A stretch of DNA of 64,000 nt from Serratia liquefaciens. Its GTDB lineage: Bacteria > Pseudomonadota > Gammaproteobacteria > Enterobacterales > Enterobacteriaceae. Both the position numbers and the translations under genes were made by a program. The DNA is taken from assembly GCF_027594825.1 (NCBI RefSeq), contig NZ_CP088930.1:1240001-1304000 (forward strand), given 5' to 3'. Of this stretch, positions 28,485 to 38,919 are shown piece after piece. Within the stretch, counting starts at the first letter, position 1; every line of letters starts with the position of its first letter. The notes under the pieces were generated by a model that did not search any database, was not told where the DNA came from, and was given only the letters and a program-made list of their open reading frames with translations.

Positions 28485-28653
28485 TGAGTAGTTATCTTTA
28501 CGACTTTTGCGCCAGCGCAAAAACGCCGTACATCCCGGTGACTTTATGGTAGACAATCAATTGATTTAGAACAAAAAATAAACATAAAAATCACACGCAG
28601 TTTACACTCACCGCGCCGTTCCCTCAATAAATCCGTAACCCAAGCAGGGAAAT

Positions 28654-29946
28654 TCAGGGTAAAGCGTCTGGCTGCAGCAATGTCAGTAACCCGGCGGCCT
28701 TGTTTTCAATCTCCTGCCACTCTTCGGCGGCGTCGGAACCGGCCACGATACCGGCACCGGCGTACAGCCGTAACCGGTCACCGTCTAACTGCGCGCAGCG
28801 TAGCGATACGCAAAACTCGCTGCGGGAAGCGGACAAATAGCCGGCAGAACCGGCATACCAGCCGCGCGAGAAGGGTTCGTGCTGCAGGATAAACTCACGC
28901 GCTGCCTGACGCGGCAACCCGGCGACCGCCGCCGTGGGCTGTAACCGATGCAAGCAATCGGCATCGTCATCACGTTTCAGCCGGCCTTCAATACGGCGCC
29001 GCAGGTGCTGCACCTTACGCAAACGCACAACTTCCGGCGGCAGTACATCCACGGCATTAGCTCCCCCTTGCAGGCGCTGGCAGATGTCGTCCACCACCAG
29101 CAGGTTTTCACGCCGGTTCTTGCCATCCTGCAGCAACCATTGCGCCAGGGCCTGAGCCTGTTGATTCTCGGGGTGATTGGCCACGGTACCTGCCAGGGCT
29201 TCGGTCAGCAGATGATGCCCCTTGCGCAGATACAGCCTTTCCGGGCTGGAACCGAGAAAGGCGGAATCTGCATCAAATCGCAGCATATAGTGGTAACATC
29301 GGTGATTCACTCTGCGGCTGGCTTCCATCATCGCCGGCGCAAACAGCGGACCATCCAGCGTCAGTAGCGTACTGCGCGCCAACACCACCTTCTCCATCTG
29401 TTGCCGATCTATCGCCTTAAGCGCTTCGTGCAACATGGTTTCCCACCCGGCGCGTTCCGGTTGATGCTGCACCTTTCTCACTTCCGCCTTTAATGGCGTT
29501 ATAGGCTGTGCAGCCACGCTATTTTCCAGCCAGCGCTTGGCGATGAGCGCATCCTCGTGCAGCGAGCTTTCAGAAAACAGATTAAGCGTTAATCGTGCTT
29601 CACCCTCGCGGCTGAGAATTTCCAGACGCGGCAAAAATAAATGCGCCGTACCGTCGAAAGCGTTCAGCCCCCACACACGCGCATCTTCATGCGCCCTGAG
29701 AAATGCCTGTGCTTGTTCCGATTGGGTAAACAGGCGCAATGCACCACAGACCACGGCCTCTTCATGCCCGTCGCGATGATGCCAGTAAAACTGAGGGAAT
29801 GTCTGCTGTGCCGCCAACCATGCCAGCAAGGGAGTGGCCAAGGGTGCGGGAACGGGAAGTGAAAGCTGGCGAAAGCCGCTCTCAGCAGGAAAATGTTGCT
29901 CAAGCTGCCGGCGTAATCGCCCCAGCAATGCCGAAAGTTGTTCCAC
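28654..29946 (-). CDS. menF: Isochorismate synthase MenF
   Basis: Chorismate-binding family enzyme converting chorismate to isochorismate for menaquinone. From the GTG at 29946 it has 430 residues (E. coli 431). Catalytic segments [31 protein letters not shown] and [10 protein letters not shown], and the C-terminal [22 protein letters not shown], are intact. A TTG at 29964 would add six residues, but the GTG start fits the family length and has GAGG just upstream. It is divergent from the glucan synthase gene. Confidence 0.95.
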   Translation of the reverse strand: MEQLSALLGRLRRQLEQHFPAESGFRQLSLPVPAPLATPLLAWLAAQQTFPQFYWHHRDGHEEAVVCGALRLFTQSEQAQAFLRAHEDARVWGLNAFDGTAHLFLPRLEILSREGEARLTLNLFSESSLHEDALIAKRWLENSVAAQPITPLKAEVRKVQHQPERAGWETMLHEALKAIDRQQMEKVVLARSTLLTLDGPLFAPAMMEASRRVNHRCYHYMLRFDADSAFLGSSPERLYLRKGHHLLTEALAGTVANHPENQQAQALAQWLLQDGKNRRENLLVVDDICQRLQGGANAVDVLPPEVVRLRKVQHLRRRIEGRLKRDDDADCLHRLQPTAAVAGLPRQAAREFILQHEPFSRGWYAGSAGYLSASRSEFCVSLRCAQLDGDRLRLYAGAGIVAGSDAAEEWQEIENKAAGLLTLLQPDALP

Positions 29947-29978
29947 GGCCACCTCAATAACCAAACTTAATGTAGGGA

Positions 29979-29984
29979 ATTATA
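29979..29984 (-). promoter_or_regulatory. menF promoter -10
   Basis: A perfect TATAAT on the minus strand, 32 bases before the menF start. The -35 region is not convincing. Confidence 0.4.
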
Positions 29985-30044
29985 CGGCAAATCAAGGATC
30001 AACGACGGAAAAATAGCGTCGTGACGCTCACAGCAGGGCCCGCA

Positions 30045-30069
30045 AATTGTTTATAAAAATTAAACAATT
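30045..30069. promoter_or_regulatory. Inverted repeat between menF and the glucan synthase gene
   Basis: AATTGTTTA and TAAACAATT form a perfect 9-bp inverted repeat with a 7-base spacer in the divergent intergenic region. Location and symmetry suggest a repressor or activator site acting on either gene. A TATACT -10-like hexamer for the plus-strand gene follows at 30104. Confidence 0.45.
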
Positions 30070-30233
30070 AGCTCAAAAAGCGGCCAATAATGCATTGTCC
30101 GACTATACTGAGAAAGCATGTTCCTGCCTGCTGTGAACCCACGCCAGATCTTCCCGGCGTTAAAAACAGGATGTTCACGCTCTCCCAGCGGTTTCACCGG
30201 CTGTCCTTTGGGTCAGATGTAAGGAGCTTTTGT

Positions 30234-33200
30234 GTGAAAGAAATACTAATCAATTGGTTAAAAAAACAGCGTAAAATTTCTAAAATTAAATCTTTGCCGC
30301 TGCGGCGTCAAAAAGACGCCCCTGACAACAGCGGCAGCGCCATTAAGGCAGAGCTGTTTTCTGTCGATCAGATGGAGCGCTACGGGCAACGCCTGGCGCG
30401 TTCCCACAAGCTGGCGACGCGTAAAACGCCCTACTACCTGCTGAAACGGCTGGACGATAACGAACGCACCCTGGCGGAAAGCTGCCACCAGCTCAGCAAC
30501 GGCAAGAAAGCCAGCATGACTCCCGCCGGCGAATGGCTGCTGGACAATTACTATCTGATTGAAGAACAAATCCGCGTCGTGCGCCACCACTTGCCGAAAA
30601 CCTTCGGTCGCGGTCTGCCACAGCTGGCGCCGCCGCATAACTGCCCGCGGATCTATGACGTGGCTGCCGAAGCCATCGCGCACGGTGACGGCCACTGGGA
30701 CGCCGAAAGCCTCACGCGGTATATCGCCGCCTACCAAAAAGAAGTCAATCTGACGCTCGGCGAACTCTGGGCGCTGCCCGGCATGCTGCGCCTGGCGCTG
30801 ATCGAAAACCTGCGCCGCGTCAGCGTGGAAGTCGCGCAGGCCCAGCAGGAACGGAATCTGGCCGACAGCTGGGTGACGAAAATGCTGGAGTCGGCGGAAA
30901 ACGATCCGGCCAACCTGATCGTGGTGATCGCCGATATGGCGCGATCCAATCCCCCACGCACCAGCGCCTTTGTCGCCGAGCTGGTCCGCCGCCTGCAGGG
31001 GCACGGTACCATGCTGGCGCTGCCGCTCACCTGGGTAGAGCAGCGGCTGGCGGAAGTCAGCCTGACCTCGGATGAATTGATCCACCGTTTTAACCAGCAG
31101 TTGGCCGTCAGCCAACTGTCGGTCAGCAACAGTATTTCCGGCCTGCGCCAGCTGAGCGAAATGGATTGGGCAGAATTTGTCGAAACCATGAGCCAGGTAG
31201 AACAGACCCTGCGTGAAGATCCGGCGGGGGTTTATCCCTTGATGCATTTCACAACCCGAGACAACTATCGCCACGTGATCGAAATGCTGGCACGCCACTG
31301 TCCGCACAATGAAGTCCAGGTCGCTCAACACGTGCTTAATATGGCGCGCGTGGCGGCTGAAGACCCATCCAGCGATCCTCGCCGCAACCACATCGGCTAT
31401 TACCTGATTGACGATGGTCGCCCTGAGCTGGAACAGCAATTAGAGGTAAAACTCGGACGCATTACCCAACTGCGCCATGCGCTCAGTCAGGCACCGCTGC
31501 TTTCCTGGCTCGGCAGCCTGAGCCTGATCACCACCGCCATCTGCGCGGAACTGCTGCGGCACGCTTACAGCACCGGCATCAGTTGGGGACTGGTGCTGCT
31601 GTTCTTCCCAATGGCTATCGTGGTCAGCCAGTTTGTGCTCAATCTGCTCAGCGAGGTCACCACCCGCAGCCGCACGCCACAGTCTCTGCCAAGGCTCGAT
31701 TTCTCCTGCGGTATTCCCGCTGAATTCCGCACTCTGGTGGCGATCCCGACGTTAATCGACAGCAAAAACGGCATCGATACACTGATCAATACGCTTGAGG
31801 TTTGTTATCTGGGCAACGCGATGAAGCATCTGCACTTTGCCCTGCTCACCGACTTCAACGATGCGCCCCAGCAACGGCATGCGGACGACGCCGCCTTGCT
31901 GGACTACGCCTGCCGGCAAATGGCAGCGTTGAACGCACGCTACCCTTGCGAGGGGCCCAGCCACTTTTTCCTGTTCCACCGCGACCGCGAATGGAACGAA
32001 AAACAGGGCGTTTGGATGGGGCTGGAGCGAAAACGCGGCAAACTGAATGCGCTGAATGACTGGCTGCGCAACCGAGGTAACGCCTTCTGCACGCAGATTG
32101 GCGATGGGCTGGAGGTGCTGAAAAACGTCAAATACGTCATTACGCTCGACAGCGATACCGTCCTGCCGCGCGAAAGCGCCCATCAGCTGATCGCCGCCAT
32201 GGCGCACCCGCTCAATCAGCCTCAGTACGATGCACGCCAGCAACGGGTGGTGGAAGGCTATGCCATTTTGCAACCGCGCATGGCCGAAGAAATCCCCAGC
32301 TACGGCCAGGGCCGTTACGCCGCCCTGTGCAGCAGCACGCCGGGTAATGATCCCTATACGCTGATGGCTTCGGATATCTATCAGGACCTGTTTGGCGAAG
32401 GCTCGTTCATCGGCAAAGGCATTTACGACGTGGACGTGTTCTCCCACAGCCTGAAAGGCACCTGCCCGGCGAACCTGGTACTGAGCCACGACCTGCTGGA
32501 GGGCTGCTACGCCCGTTCCGGCCTGCTGAGCGACGTGCTGCTGTACGAGCAATATCCCAGCAACTATCTGGTGGACGTCGCGCGCCGCACGCGCTGGATC
32601 CGTGGTGACTGGCAATTGCTCAATTGGCTTCTGCCACGGGTGAAAACCGAGGACGGTACCCGCACCGCCAATCCGCTGAGCACCCTGTCGCGCTGGAAGC
32701 TATTCGATAACCTGCGCCGCAGCCTAGCTGCCCCCAGCCTGCTGCTGTTGCTGTTTTGCGGTTTTGTCTGGCTGCCAAACACCCGTTACTGGTTCGGGGT
32801 GTTCGCCCTTATTCTGCTGTTACCGACCCTGTTGGCGTTAGCACAGGATATCCTGCGTAAACCGCCGCGCAGATCTTTCCTGCAACATCTGCTGTTGGCG
32901 TTGAACGGTTCGCTGCATCGCCTGGCACAAATCGGACTGCGGTTGGCGACGCTGCCGCATGAAACGCTGTACAGCCTGAAAGCGATCGTCGTGACCCTGT
33001 GGCGACTGTTGATTAGCAAACGCAACCTGCAAGAGTGGACCAGCTACGATCAATCCAGGGCTCGCCAGCAGGTCACGCTGGAAAACTTCTACCGCGCGAT
33101 GTGGATCAACCCGCTAGCGGGCGTCGCATTGCTGCTGTTTAGCTTCCTGCATAACCCAATGGCGCTGTTTATCACCTTGCCGTTCGCCACTCTGTGGATC

Positions 33201-36200
33201 CTGTCACCTTTCCTGCTGTATTACCTCAGTCGGGAACCGCAACGCAGCAAAACCGCAATCAATGATGAACAACGGCGCTTTCTGCGCCACACCAGCCGTC
33301 AAACCTGGGACTTCTTCAATACCTTCGTCAACCAGCAGGAAAACTGGCTGCCGCCGGATAACTACCAGGAAATACCGGAGCCGGTGGTGGCGCACCGTAC
33401 CTCACCGACCAATATCGGGCTGTCGTTACTGGCTAACCTCACCGCCTATGACTTCGGCTATCTGACGCTCAGCGAAGCACTGCGGCGCATCGAGCTAACG
33501 CTCAATACCCTGGATCGCATGGAGCACTATCGCGGTCATCTGTACAACTGGTACGACACCCGCACCCTGGAGCCGCTGAACCCGCGTTATATCTCCAGCG
33601 TCGACAGCGGCAACCTGGCCGGCCACCTGCTGACGCTCAGCGCCGGCTTGCCGGCACTGGCCCACCAGCCGGCCATAGATCCGCTGCGGGTGCTGACCGG
33701 CCTCGGCGACAGCCTGCAACTGCTGGAGCAGCACTGGGGCGACGCCGCACCGAAAAATCTGTCGAAGCTGCGCAACCATTGGGAACAGGCCCATCACAGC
33801 CACCCGGCCGCCCTGCTGGCGGAACTGAACGCCATGCGCAACTACAGCAACGGGCTGCAGGAACCGGCGCTGAATCATGATGAGGAAACCAAACGCTGGG
33901 CCGGAGCCGTGCACCAGCAACTTAACGAACTCTGTGCCGAATGGACGCAGTGGTTCGGCTGGCTGAGTGACGGCATGCCCGAACTGGAGCAGGTGCCCAG
34001 CCTGCACTGGCTGGCTAACCCGCCAGGCCAGTTGACGCTGTCGCCAGAACAGCAAAATCAGCTGAGCGCGGCGGGTACCCTGGCGCAGGAACGTCTGACG
34101 CAGTTGCAAAGCCTGCAGCAGCGGCTGGAAAAAATGGCGCAAATGGACTTCAACTTCCTGTATGACGAATCGACCCATTTGCTGAGCGTTGGCTTTAACT
34201 GCGATCAAAACAAGATGGACAGCAGTAAATACGATCTGCTGGCCTCCGAGATCCGTTTGACCAACTACGTCGCCATCGCCACCAACCAGGTGCCGCAGCG
34301 CAGTTGGTTTGCACTTGGCCGCCTGTTCACCGTGATCGACCACGAACCCGCGCTGATGTCGTGGAGTGGTTCGATGTTTGAGTACCTGATGCCGCAGCTG
34401 GTGATGCCCGCCTACCCTGACTCCTTGCTGGTGCAGATGTGCCATGCGGCGGTGGCGCGGCAAATTGCCTGGGGTAAGGAACGCGGCGTTCCCTGGGGCA
34501 TTTCCGAATCCGGCTACTTCGGTTTCGACGCTGACCAAAACTATCAGTATCACGCCTTTGGCGTTCCGGGGCTGGGCCTGCGACGCGGGCTGGGTGACGA
34601 TATGGTGGTCGCGCCTTACGCCACGGTGATGGCGCTGATTGTCGAACCAGACGCCGCCTGCAATAACCTGATTACGTTGGAGAAAAATGGGGCCAAAGGC
34701 CGCTACGGCTTCTACGAAGCGCTGGATTACACCACCGCTCGCCTCAGCCGGGGTCAACTGTATGTGATCATCCGTTCCTATATGGCGCACCACCAGGGCA
34801 TGAGCTTCCTTGCCCTGTCGCATTTGTTGCTGGATGCGCCGATGGTGGCACGCTTCGCTGAGTATCCGGCGTTCCAGTCGACGCGTTTGCTGCTGCAGGA
34901 ACGGGTGCCGGATGCGGTCGAGCTGTACAGCACCCGCCGCCATTTCGAAACCCACGAGGGGACCATCACCCCGGCCAGCTTCGCCGCACGCGAATTCAAC
35001 CGGGTGGACTCCCCGATCCCCGAAGTGCAGTTGCTGTCCAACGCCAACTATCACCTGATGCTCACTCAGGCCGGCGGCAGCTATAGCCGCTGGCAGAACC
35101 TGGCCCTGACCCGCTGGCGCGAAGACGCCACCTGCGATAACTGGGGCGCTTTCTGTTACCTGCGCGACCCGCAAACCGGTGAGGTCTGGAGCAATACCTG
35201 GCAACCGATTGGCGGCGCCGCCAAGGGGTACAGCGCCGTGTTCAACGACGCCGGGGCCGAGTTCCAGCGTCAGCAGGGGTCGCTGTCAGTGAAAACGCAG
35301 GTGGTGGTATCGCCGGAAGATGATATTGAGCTGCGCCGCGTGACGCTGGTCAACCGCAGCAAGCAACCGCGTACCATCGAAATCACCAGCTATGCAGAAG
35401 TGGTGCTGGCACCGGCCGGCAATGATCTGGCCCACCCAGCGTTCAGCAACCTGTTCGTGCAAACCGAACTGTTGCCGGATCAGGACGCCATTTTGTGCCA
35501 CCGCCGCCCGCGCGAGCCGAAAGAAAAATGCCCGTGGTTACTGCACATGATGACGGTGCAAGGCCGCACCAGCCAGACGTCGTTCGAAACCGACCGCGCC
35601 AAATTTATCGGCCGCGGCCGCACCCCGGCCAATCCGCAGGAGCTGTATCAAAATACCCCATTGAGCAACAGCGCCGGGCCGGTCATTGATCCGATCATCG
35701 CTATCCGTCAGCGCGTGGTCCTGGAGCCGAACGTACCGCTGACGCTGGATATCTTCTATGGCGTCAGTGAAGACCGCGCCAGCGGCCTGGCCATGCTGGA
35801 AAAATACCGCGATCGCCATTTGGCAGACCGCGTGTTTGAACTGGCATGGTCGCACAGCCAGGTGGTACTGCGTCAGTTAAATGCCAATGAGGATGACGCC
35901 AACCTGTTCAATCGTCTGGCCAGCGCGGTGGTCTTCCCGGCGCAGGAAATGCGCGCCGCCAGCAGCGAAATCATTAACAACCGCCGTGGTCAGTCAGGGC
36001 TGTGGGGGTATTCAATCTCCGGCGATCTGCCGATTGTGCTGCTGACCGTAACCGACGGCGAAAACATCGAGCTGGTTCGGCAACTGATCCAGGCACACAA
36101 CTACTGGCGCCTGAAAGGGTTGCAGGTGGATCTGGTGATCCTCAATGAGGACATCGGCGGCTACCGTCAGGATCTGCAGAACCAGATCATGGGCCTGATT

Positions 36201-38876
36201 GCCGCCGGCATGGAGTCGACCCAAACCGATAAGCCGGGCGGCATCTTCGTACGCACCAGCGAACATATGTCACCGGAAGATCATCGTCTGCTGCTCAGCG
36301 TCGCGCGTATTTATCTCGACGATCGGCGCGGCGGTTTAACGGAGCAGCTCAACCAGCGACTGCAGTTGCCGCAGATCCTGCAGCAGCCGCTGTCGCCGGT
36401 GACCGCCTCGTCGAAACTGGCAACGGTGGATAATTTGCCGCGCAACCTGCATTCGCCGCAGTTGCCTGACATTGCCGCACTGCAGTTCTATAACGGTCTC
36501 GGCGGCTTCTCGGAGAATGGCCGCGAATACGTGATTGCGATGAACGAAAGCAAGATCACCCCTGCGCCCTGGTCGAACGTAATGGCCAACCCCATGTTCG
36601 GCTCGGTGGTTTCGGAGAGCGGCCAGGCCTACACCTGGTACGAAAACGCCCACGAATACCGTCTGACCCCTTGGGACAACGATCCCATCTGTGACCGCAG
36701 CGGCGAAGCTTTCTATCTGCGCGACGAAGAGAGCGGCCATTTCTGGTCGCCGACACCGCTGCCCGCACGGGGCCGCGGCCATTACCTGACCCGTCACGGT
36801 TTCGGCTACAGCGTTTTCGATCACCGCGAAAGCGGTATCGACAGCCAGTTCACCCTGCTGGTGGCTAAAGATGCACCGGTAAAACTGTTCCTGCTGACGC
36901 TGACCAACACCTCAGGACGCACCCGCAAGCTCTCGGCTACCGGTTATGTGGAGTTTATCCTCGGCGATTTGCGGCAAAAGTCGGCCATGCATATCGTCAC
37001 CCAGGCGGCTACGTCTGAAAACGGCTGCGGTATCCTGGCAACCAACCACTACGGGGGTAACGGATCGGATCGCACCGCGTTCTTCGGCGTATCGGGGGCG
37101 CATTGTTCGCTCACCGGCGATCGGCGTGAATTTATCGGTCGTAACGGTTCGCTGGCCAATCCTGCGGTGCTAAAACTGCGACGCCTGTCTGACAAAGTTG
37201 GCGCCGGTATGGATCCGTGCGGTGCGGTGCAGTCGGCCATCAGCCTGATCGACGGCGATCAGCGCAGCTTTGTGTTCGCCCTAGGGTTAGGGCAAAACGC
37301 CGAAGAAGCCGAAGCCCTGCTGCACAAATACCTCCAAGAAGACAACCTGCAGGATGAGCTGCAACAGGTGGCTGCGCACTGGGACGCTATTCTCAACAAA
37401 GTGCAAATAGGTACGCCGCAACCGGCCGTTGATTTGCTGGCCAACGGCTGGCTGCTGTACCAGACCCTGGCCTGCCGTATTCAGGCGCGCAGCGGTTACT
37501 ACCAATCCGGCGGTGCCTTTGGCTTCCGCGATCAGCTGCAGGATACCCTGGCGCTGACTCACGCCGCCCCGGAACGGCTGCGGGAACAGATCCTGCTGTG
37601 CGCTTCGCGCCAGTTTGTCGAAGGCGACGTGCAGCACTGGTGGCATCCGCCGCAGGGCAATGGCGTGCGCACCCGCTGTTCGGATGACTATTTGTGGTTG
37701 CCGCTGGCCATTTGCCACTATCTGGACGCCACCGACGATCGGAGCATCCTGGATGAACAGGTGGGCTATCTGGAGGCGCGCAAGCTGGCCCCCGGCGAGG
37801 AGTCTTCCTATGAACAACCGGCGCAAAGCGCCACGCAAGAAACCTTGTACCAGCACGGCGTCCGGGCGTTAAAACACGGATTGAACTTCGGCGAACACGG
37901 CCTGCCGCTGATGGGGGCCGGTGACTGGAACGACGGCATGAACATGGTGGGTCTGGAGGGCCGTGGCGAGAGCGTCTGGCTTGGCTTCTTCCTGTTCCAT
38001 ATCCTGCAGCGTTACGGCAAGCTGGCAACCGCGCGTCATGACGACGAACTGGCAACGCTGTGCCGCCAGCAGGCCGATATGCTGCGCAATAATCTGCGTG
38101 ACCATGCCTGGGACGGCGAATGGTACCGCCGGGGCTATTTCGACAGCGGGGAACCGCTGGGCTCTCATCAGTCGGCGGAGTGCCGTATCGACGCCATCGC
38201 CCAAAGTTGGTCAGTGCTGTCCGGTGCCGGTGATGAGCCGCGCAGCCTGCAGGCGATGCAGTCGTTGGATAAACACCTGGTCGACACCCAGGCCGGCTTG
38301 ATCAAGCTGCTGACGCCGCCTTTCGACGGCAACGGCCCCAACCCGGGCTATATCCGCGGCTACCTGCCCGGTGTGCGGGAAAATGGCGGGCAATATACCC
38401 ATGGCGCGGTGTGGGCAGTGATGGCCTTCGCCGAAATGGGCAATATCGAACGCGCCTGGGAACTGATGGCGCTGATCAACCCGATCAACCACAGCCTGGA
38501 CAGCACCGCCGCCGAACGCTACAAGGTCGAACCTTATGTGGTTACCGCCGATATTTACGCGGTGGCGCCGCACGTCGGTCGCGGCGGCTGGAGCTGGTAT
38601 ACCGGCTCTGCCGGTTGGATGTATCGGCTGATCCTCGAGTCACTGCTGGGTCTGAAACGCCATGGCGATCGGCTGAGCGTCAACACCCGCCTGCCGGCGG
38701 ATTGGCCACAGGTGACGCTTAACTACCGGGAGGGTAGCAGCGAATATCGGTTGGTTGTTCGTCAGGGGCAAGGCGCGGCACAGGTTAGCGTCGACGGTGA
38801 AAAACAGTCGGAGGCCGTGATAGCGCTGATAGACGATGGCAAAATCCATCAGGTGGAAGTGACATTAGGGCAGTAA
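30234..38876 (+). CDS. Cyclic beta-1,2-glucan synthase (NdvB/Cgs type)
   Basis: Giant inner-membrane enzyme of 2880 residues, the size of Brucella Cgs (about 2870). Cgs-type enzymes start a glucan on themselves, elongate it from UDP-glucose, control its length by phosphorolysis and cyclise it for the periplasm. Layout: N-terminal region to about 420; paired membrane helices (about 422-472); GT84-type glycosyltransferase (about 500-800) with DSD (LDSDTVLPRES, near 637) and RRTRWIRGDWQ near 784; more membrane helices to about 1000; a glucoamylase-like segment (about 1330-1545; ISESGYFGFDADQNYQYHAFG); then GH94 phosphorylase modules, with GDWNDGMNMVG near 2563. The GTG start has AAGGAG seven bases upstream. 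No ndvA/cgt exporter gene is adjacent. It sits between menF and elaB, which are neighbours in E. coli. Confidence 0.9.
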   Translation: MKEILINWLKKQRKISKIKSLPLRRQKDAPDNSGSAIKAELFSVDQMERYGQRLARSHKLATRKTPYYLLKRLDDNERTLAESCHQLSNGKKASMTPAGEWLLDNYYLIEEQIRVVRHHLPKTFGRGLPQLAPPHNCPRIYDVAAEAIAHGDGHWDAESLTRYIAAYQKEVNLTLGELWALPGMLRLALIENLRRVSVEVAQAQQERNLADSWVTKMLESAENDPANLIVVIADMARSNPPRTSAFVAELVRRLQGHGTMLALPLTWVEQRLAEVSLTSDELIHRFNQQLAVSQLSVSNSISGLRQLSEMDWAEFVETMSQVEQTLREDPAGVYPLMHFTTRDNYRHVIEMLARHCPHNEVQVAQHVLNMARVAAEDPSSDPRRNHIGYYLIDDGRPELEQQLEVKLGRITQLRHALSQAPLLSWLGSLSLITTAICAELLRHAYSTGISWGLVLLFFPMAIVVSQFVLNLLSEVTTRSRTPQSLPRLDFSCGIPAEFRTLVAIPTLIDSKNGIDTLINTLEVCYLGNAMKHLHFALLTDFNDAPQQRHADDAALLDYACRQMAALNARYPCEGPSHFFLFHRDREWNEKQGVWMGLERKRGKLNALNDWLRNRGNAFCTQIGDGLEVLKNVKYVITLDSDTVLPRESAHQLIAAMAHPLNQPQYDARQQRVVEGYAILQPRMAEEIPSYGQGRYAALCSSTPGNDPYTLMASDIYQDLFGEGSFIGKGIYDVDVFSHSLKGTCPANLVLSHDLLEGCYARSGLLSDVLLYEQYPSNYLVDVARRTRWIRGDWQLLNWLLPRVKTEDGTRTANPLSTLSRWKLFDNLRRSLAAPSLLLLLFCGFVWLPNTRYWFGVFALILLLPTLLALAQDILRKPPRRSFLQHLLLALNGSLHRLAQIGLRLATLPHETLYSLKAIVVTLWRLLISKRNLQEWTSYDQSRARQQVTLENFYRAMWINPLAGVALLLFSFLHNPMALFITLPFATLWILSPFLLYYLSREPQRSKTAINDEQRRFLRHTSRQTWDFFNTFVNQQENWLPPDNYQEIPEPVVAHRTSPTNIGLSLLANLTAYDFGYLTLSEALRRIELTLNTLDRMEHYRGHLYNWYDTRTLEPLNPRYISSVDSGNLAGHLLTLSAGLPALAHQPAIDPLRVLTGLGDSLQLLEQHWGDAAPKNLSKLRNHWEQAHHSHPAALLAELNAMRNYSNGLQEPALNHDEETKRWAGAVHQQLNELCAEWTQWFGWLSDGMPELEQVPSLHWLANPPGQLTLSPEQQNQLSAAGTLAQERLTQLQSLQQRLEKMAQMDFNFLYDESTHLLSVGFNCDQNKMDSSKYDLLASEIRLTNYVAIATNQVPQRSWFALGRLFTVIDHEPALMSWSGSMFEYLMPQLVMPAYPDSLLVQMCHAAVARQIAWGKERGVPWGISESGYFGFDADQNYQYHAFGVPGLGLRRGLGDDMVVAPYATVMALIVEPDAACNNLITLEKNGAKGRYGFYEALDYTTARLSRGQLYVIIRSYMAHHQGMSFLALSHLLLDAPMVARFAEYPAFQSTRLLLQERVPDAVELYSTRRHFETHEGTITPASFAAREFNRVDSPIPEVQLLSNANYHLMLTQAGGSYSRWQNLALTRWREDATCDNWGAFCYLRDPQTGEVWSNTWQPIGGAAKGYSAVFNDAGAEFQRQQGSLSVKTQVVVSPEDDIELRRVTLVNRSKQPRTIEITSYAEVVLAPAGNDLAHPAFSNLFVQTELLPDQDAILCHRRPREPKEKCPWLLHMMTVQGRTSQTSFETDRAKFIGRGRTPANPQELYQNTPLSNSAGPVIDPIIAIRQRVVLEPNVPLTLDIFYGVSEDRASGLAMLEKYRDRHLADRVFELAWSHSQVVLRQLNANEDDANLFNRLASAVVFPAQEMRAASSEIINNRRGQSGLWGYSISGDLPIVLLTVTDGENIELVRQLIQAHNYWRLKGLQVDLVILNEDIGGYRQDLQNQIMGLIAAGMESTQTDKPGGIFVRTSEHMSPEDHRLLLSVARIYLDDRRGGLTEQLNQRLQLPQILQQPLSPVTASSKLATVDNLPRNLHSPQLPDIAALQFYNGLGGFSENGREYVIAMNESKITPAPWSNVMANPMFGSVVSESGQAYTWYENAHEYRLTPWDNDPICDRSGEAFYLRDEESGHFWSPTPLPARGRGHYLTRHGFGYSVFDHRESGIDSQFTLLVAKDAPVKLFLLTLTNTSGRTRKLSATGYVEFILGDLRQKSAMHIVTQAATSENGCGILATNHYGGNGSDRTAFFGVSGAHCSLTGDRREFIGRNGSLANPAVLKLRRLSDKVGAGMDPCGAVQSAISLIDGDQRSFVFALGLGQNAEEAEALLHKYLQEDNLQDELQQVAAHWDAILNKVQIGTPQPAVDLLANGWLLYQTLACRIQARSGYYQSGGAFGFRDQLQDTLALTHAAPERLREQILLCASRQFVEGDVQHWWHPPQGNGVRTRCSDDYLWLPLAICHYLDATDDRSILDEQVGYLEARKLAPGEESSYEQPAQSATQETLYQHGVRALKHGLNFGEHGLPLMGAGDWNDGMNMVGLEGRGESVWLGFFLFHILQRYGKLATARHDDELATLCRQQADMLRNNLRDHAWDGEWYRRGYFDSGEPLGSHQSAECRIDAIAQSWSVLSGAGDEPRSLQAMQSLDKHLVDTQAGLIKLLTPPFDGNGPNPGYIRGYLPGVRENGGQYTHGAVWAVMAFAEMGNIERAWELMALINPINHSLDSTAAERYKVEPYVVTADIYAVAPHVGRGGWSWYTGSAGWMYRLILESLLGLKRHGDRLSVNTRLPADWPQVTLNYREGSSEYRLVVRQGQGAAQVSVDGEKQSEAVIALIDDGKIHQVEVTLGQ

Positions 38877-38882
38877 ATATCG

Positions 38883-38904
38883 GGGCGCGGCGGATGCCGC
38901 GCCC
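38883..38904. terminator. Hairpin between the glucan synthase and elaB genes
   Basis: GGGCGCGGC, loop GGAT, GCCGCGCCC: a perfect 9-bp stem in the 43-base gap between convergent genes. There is no T-run on either side, so intrinsic termination is uncertain. Confidence 0.45.
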
Positions 38905-38919
38905 AACGTCTACAGGCCG

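Noticed and set aside
33495..35204. A 569-codon minus-strand frame inside the glucan synthase gene
   Set aside because: Shadow of a high-GC gene; no family resemblance and no ribosome site, while the plus-strand frame has clear catalytic motifs.
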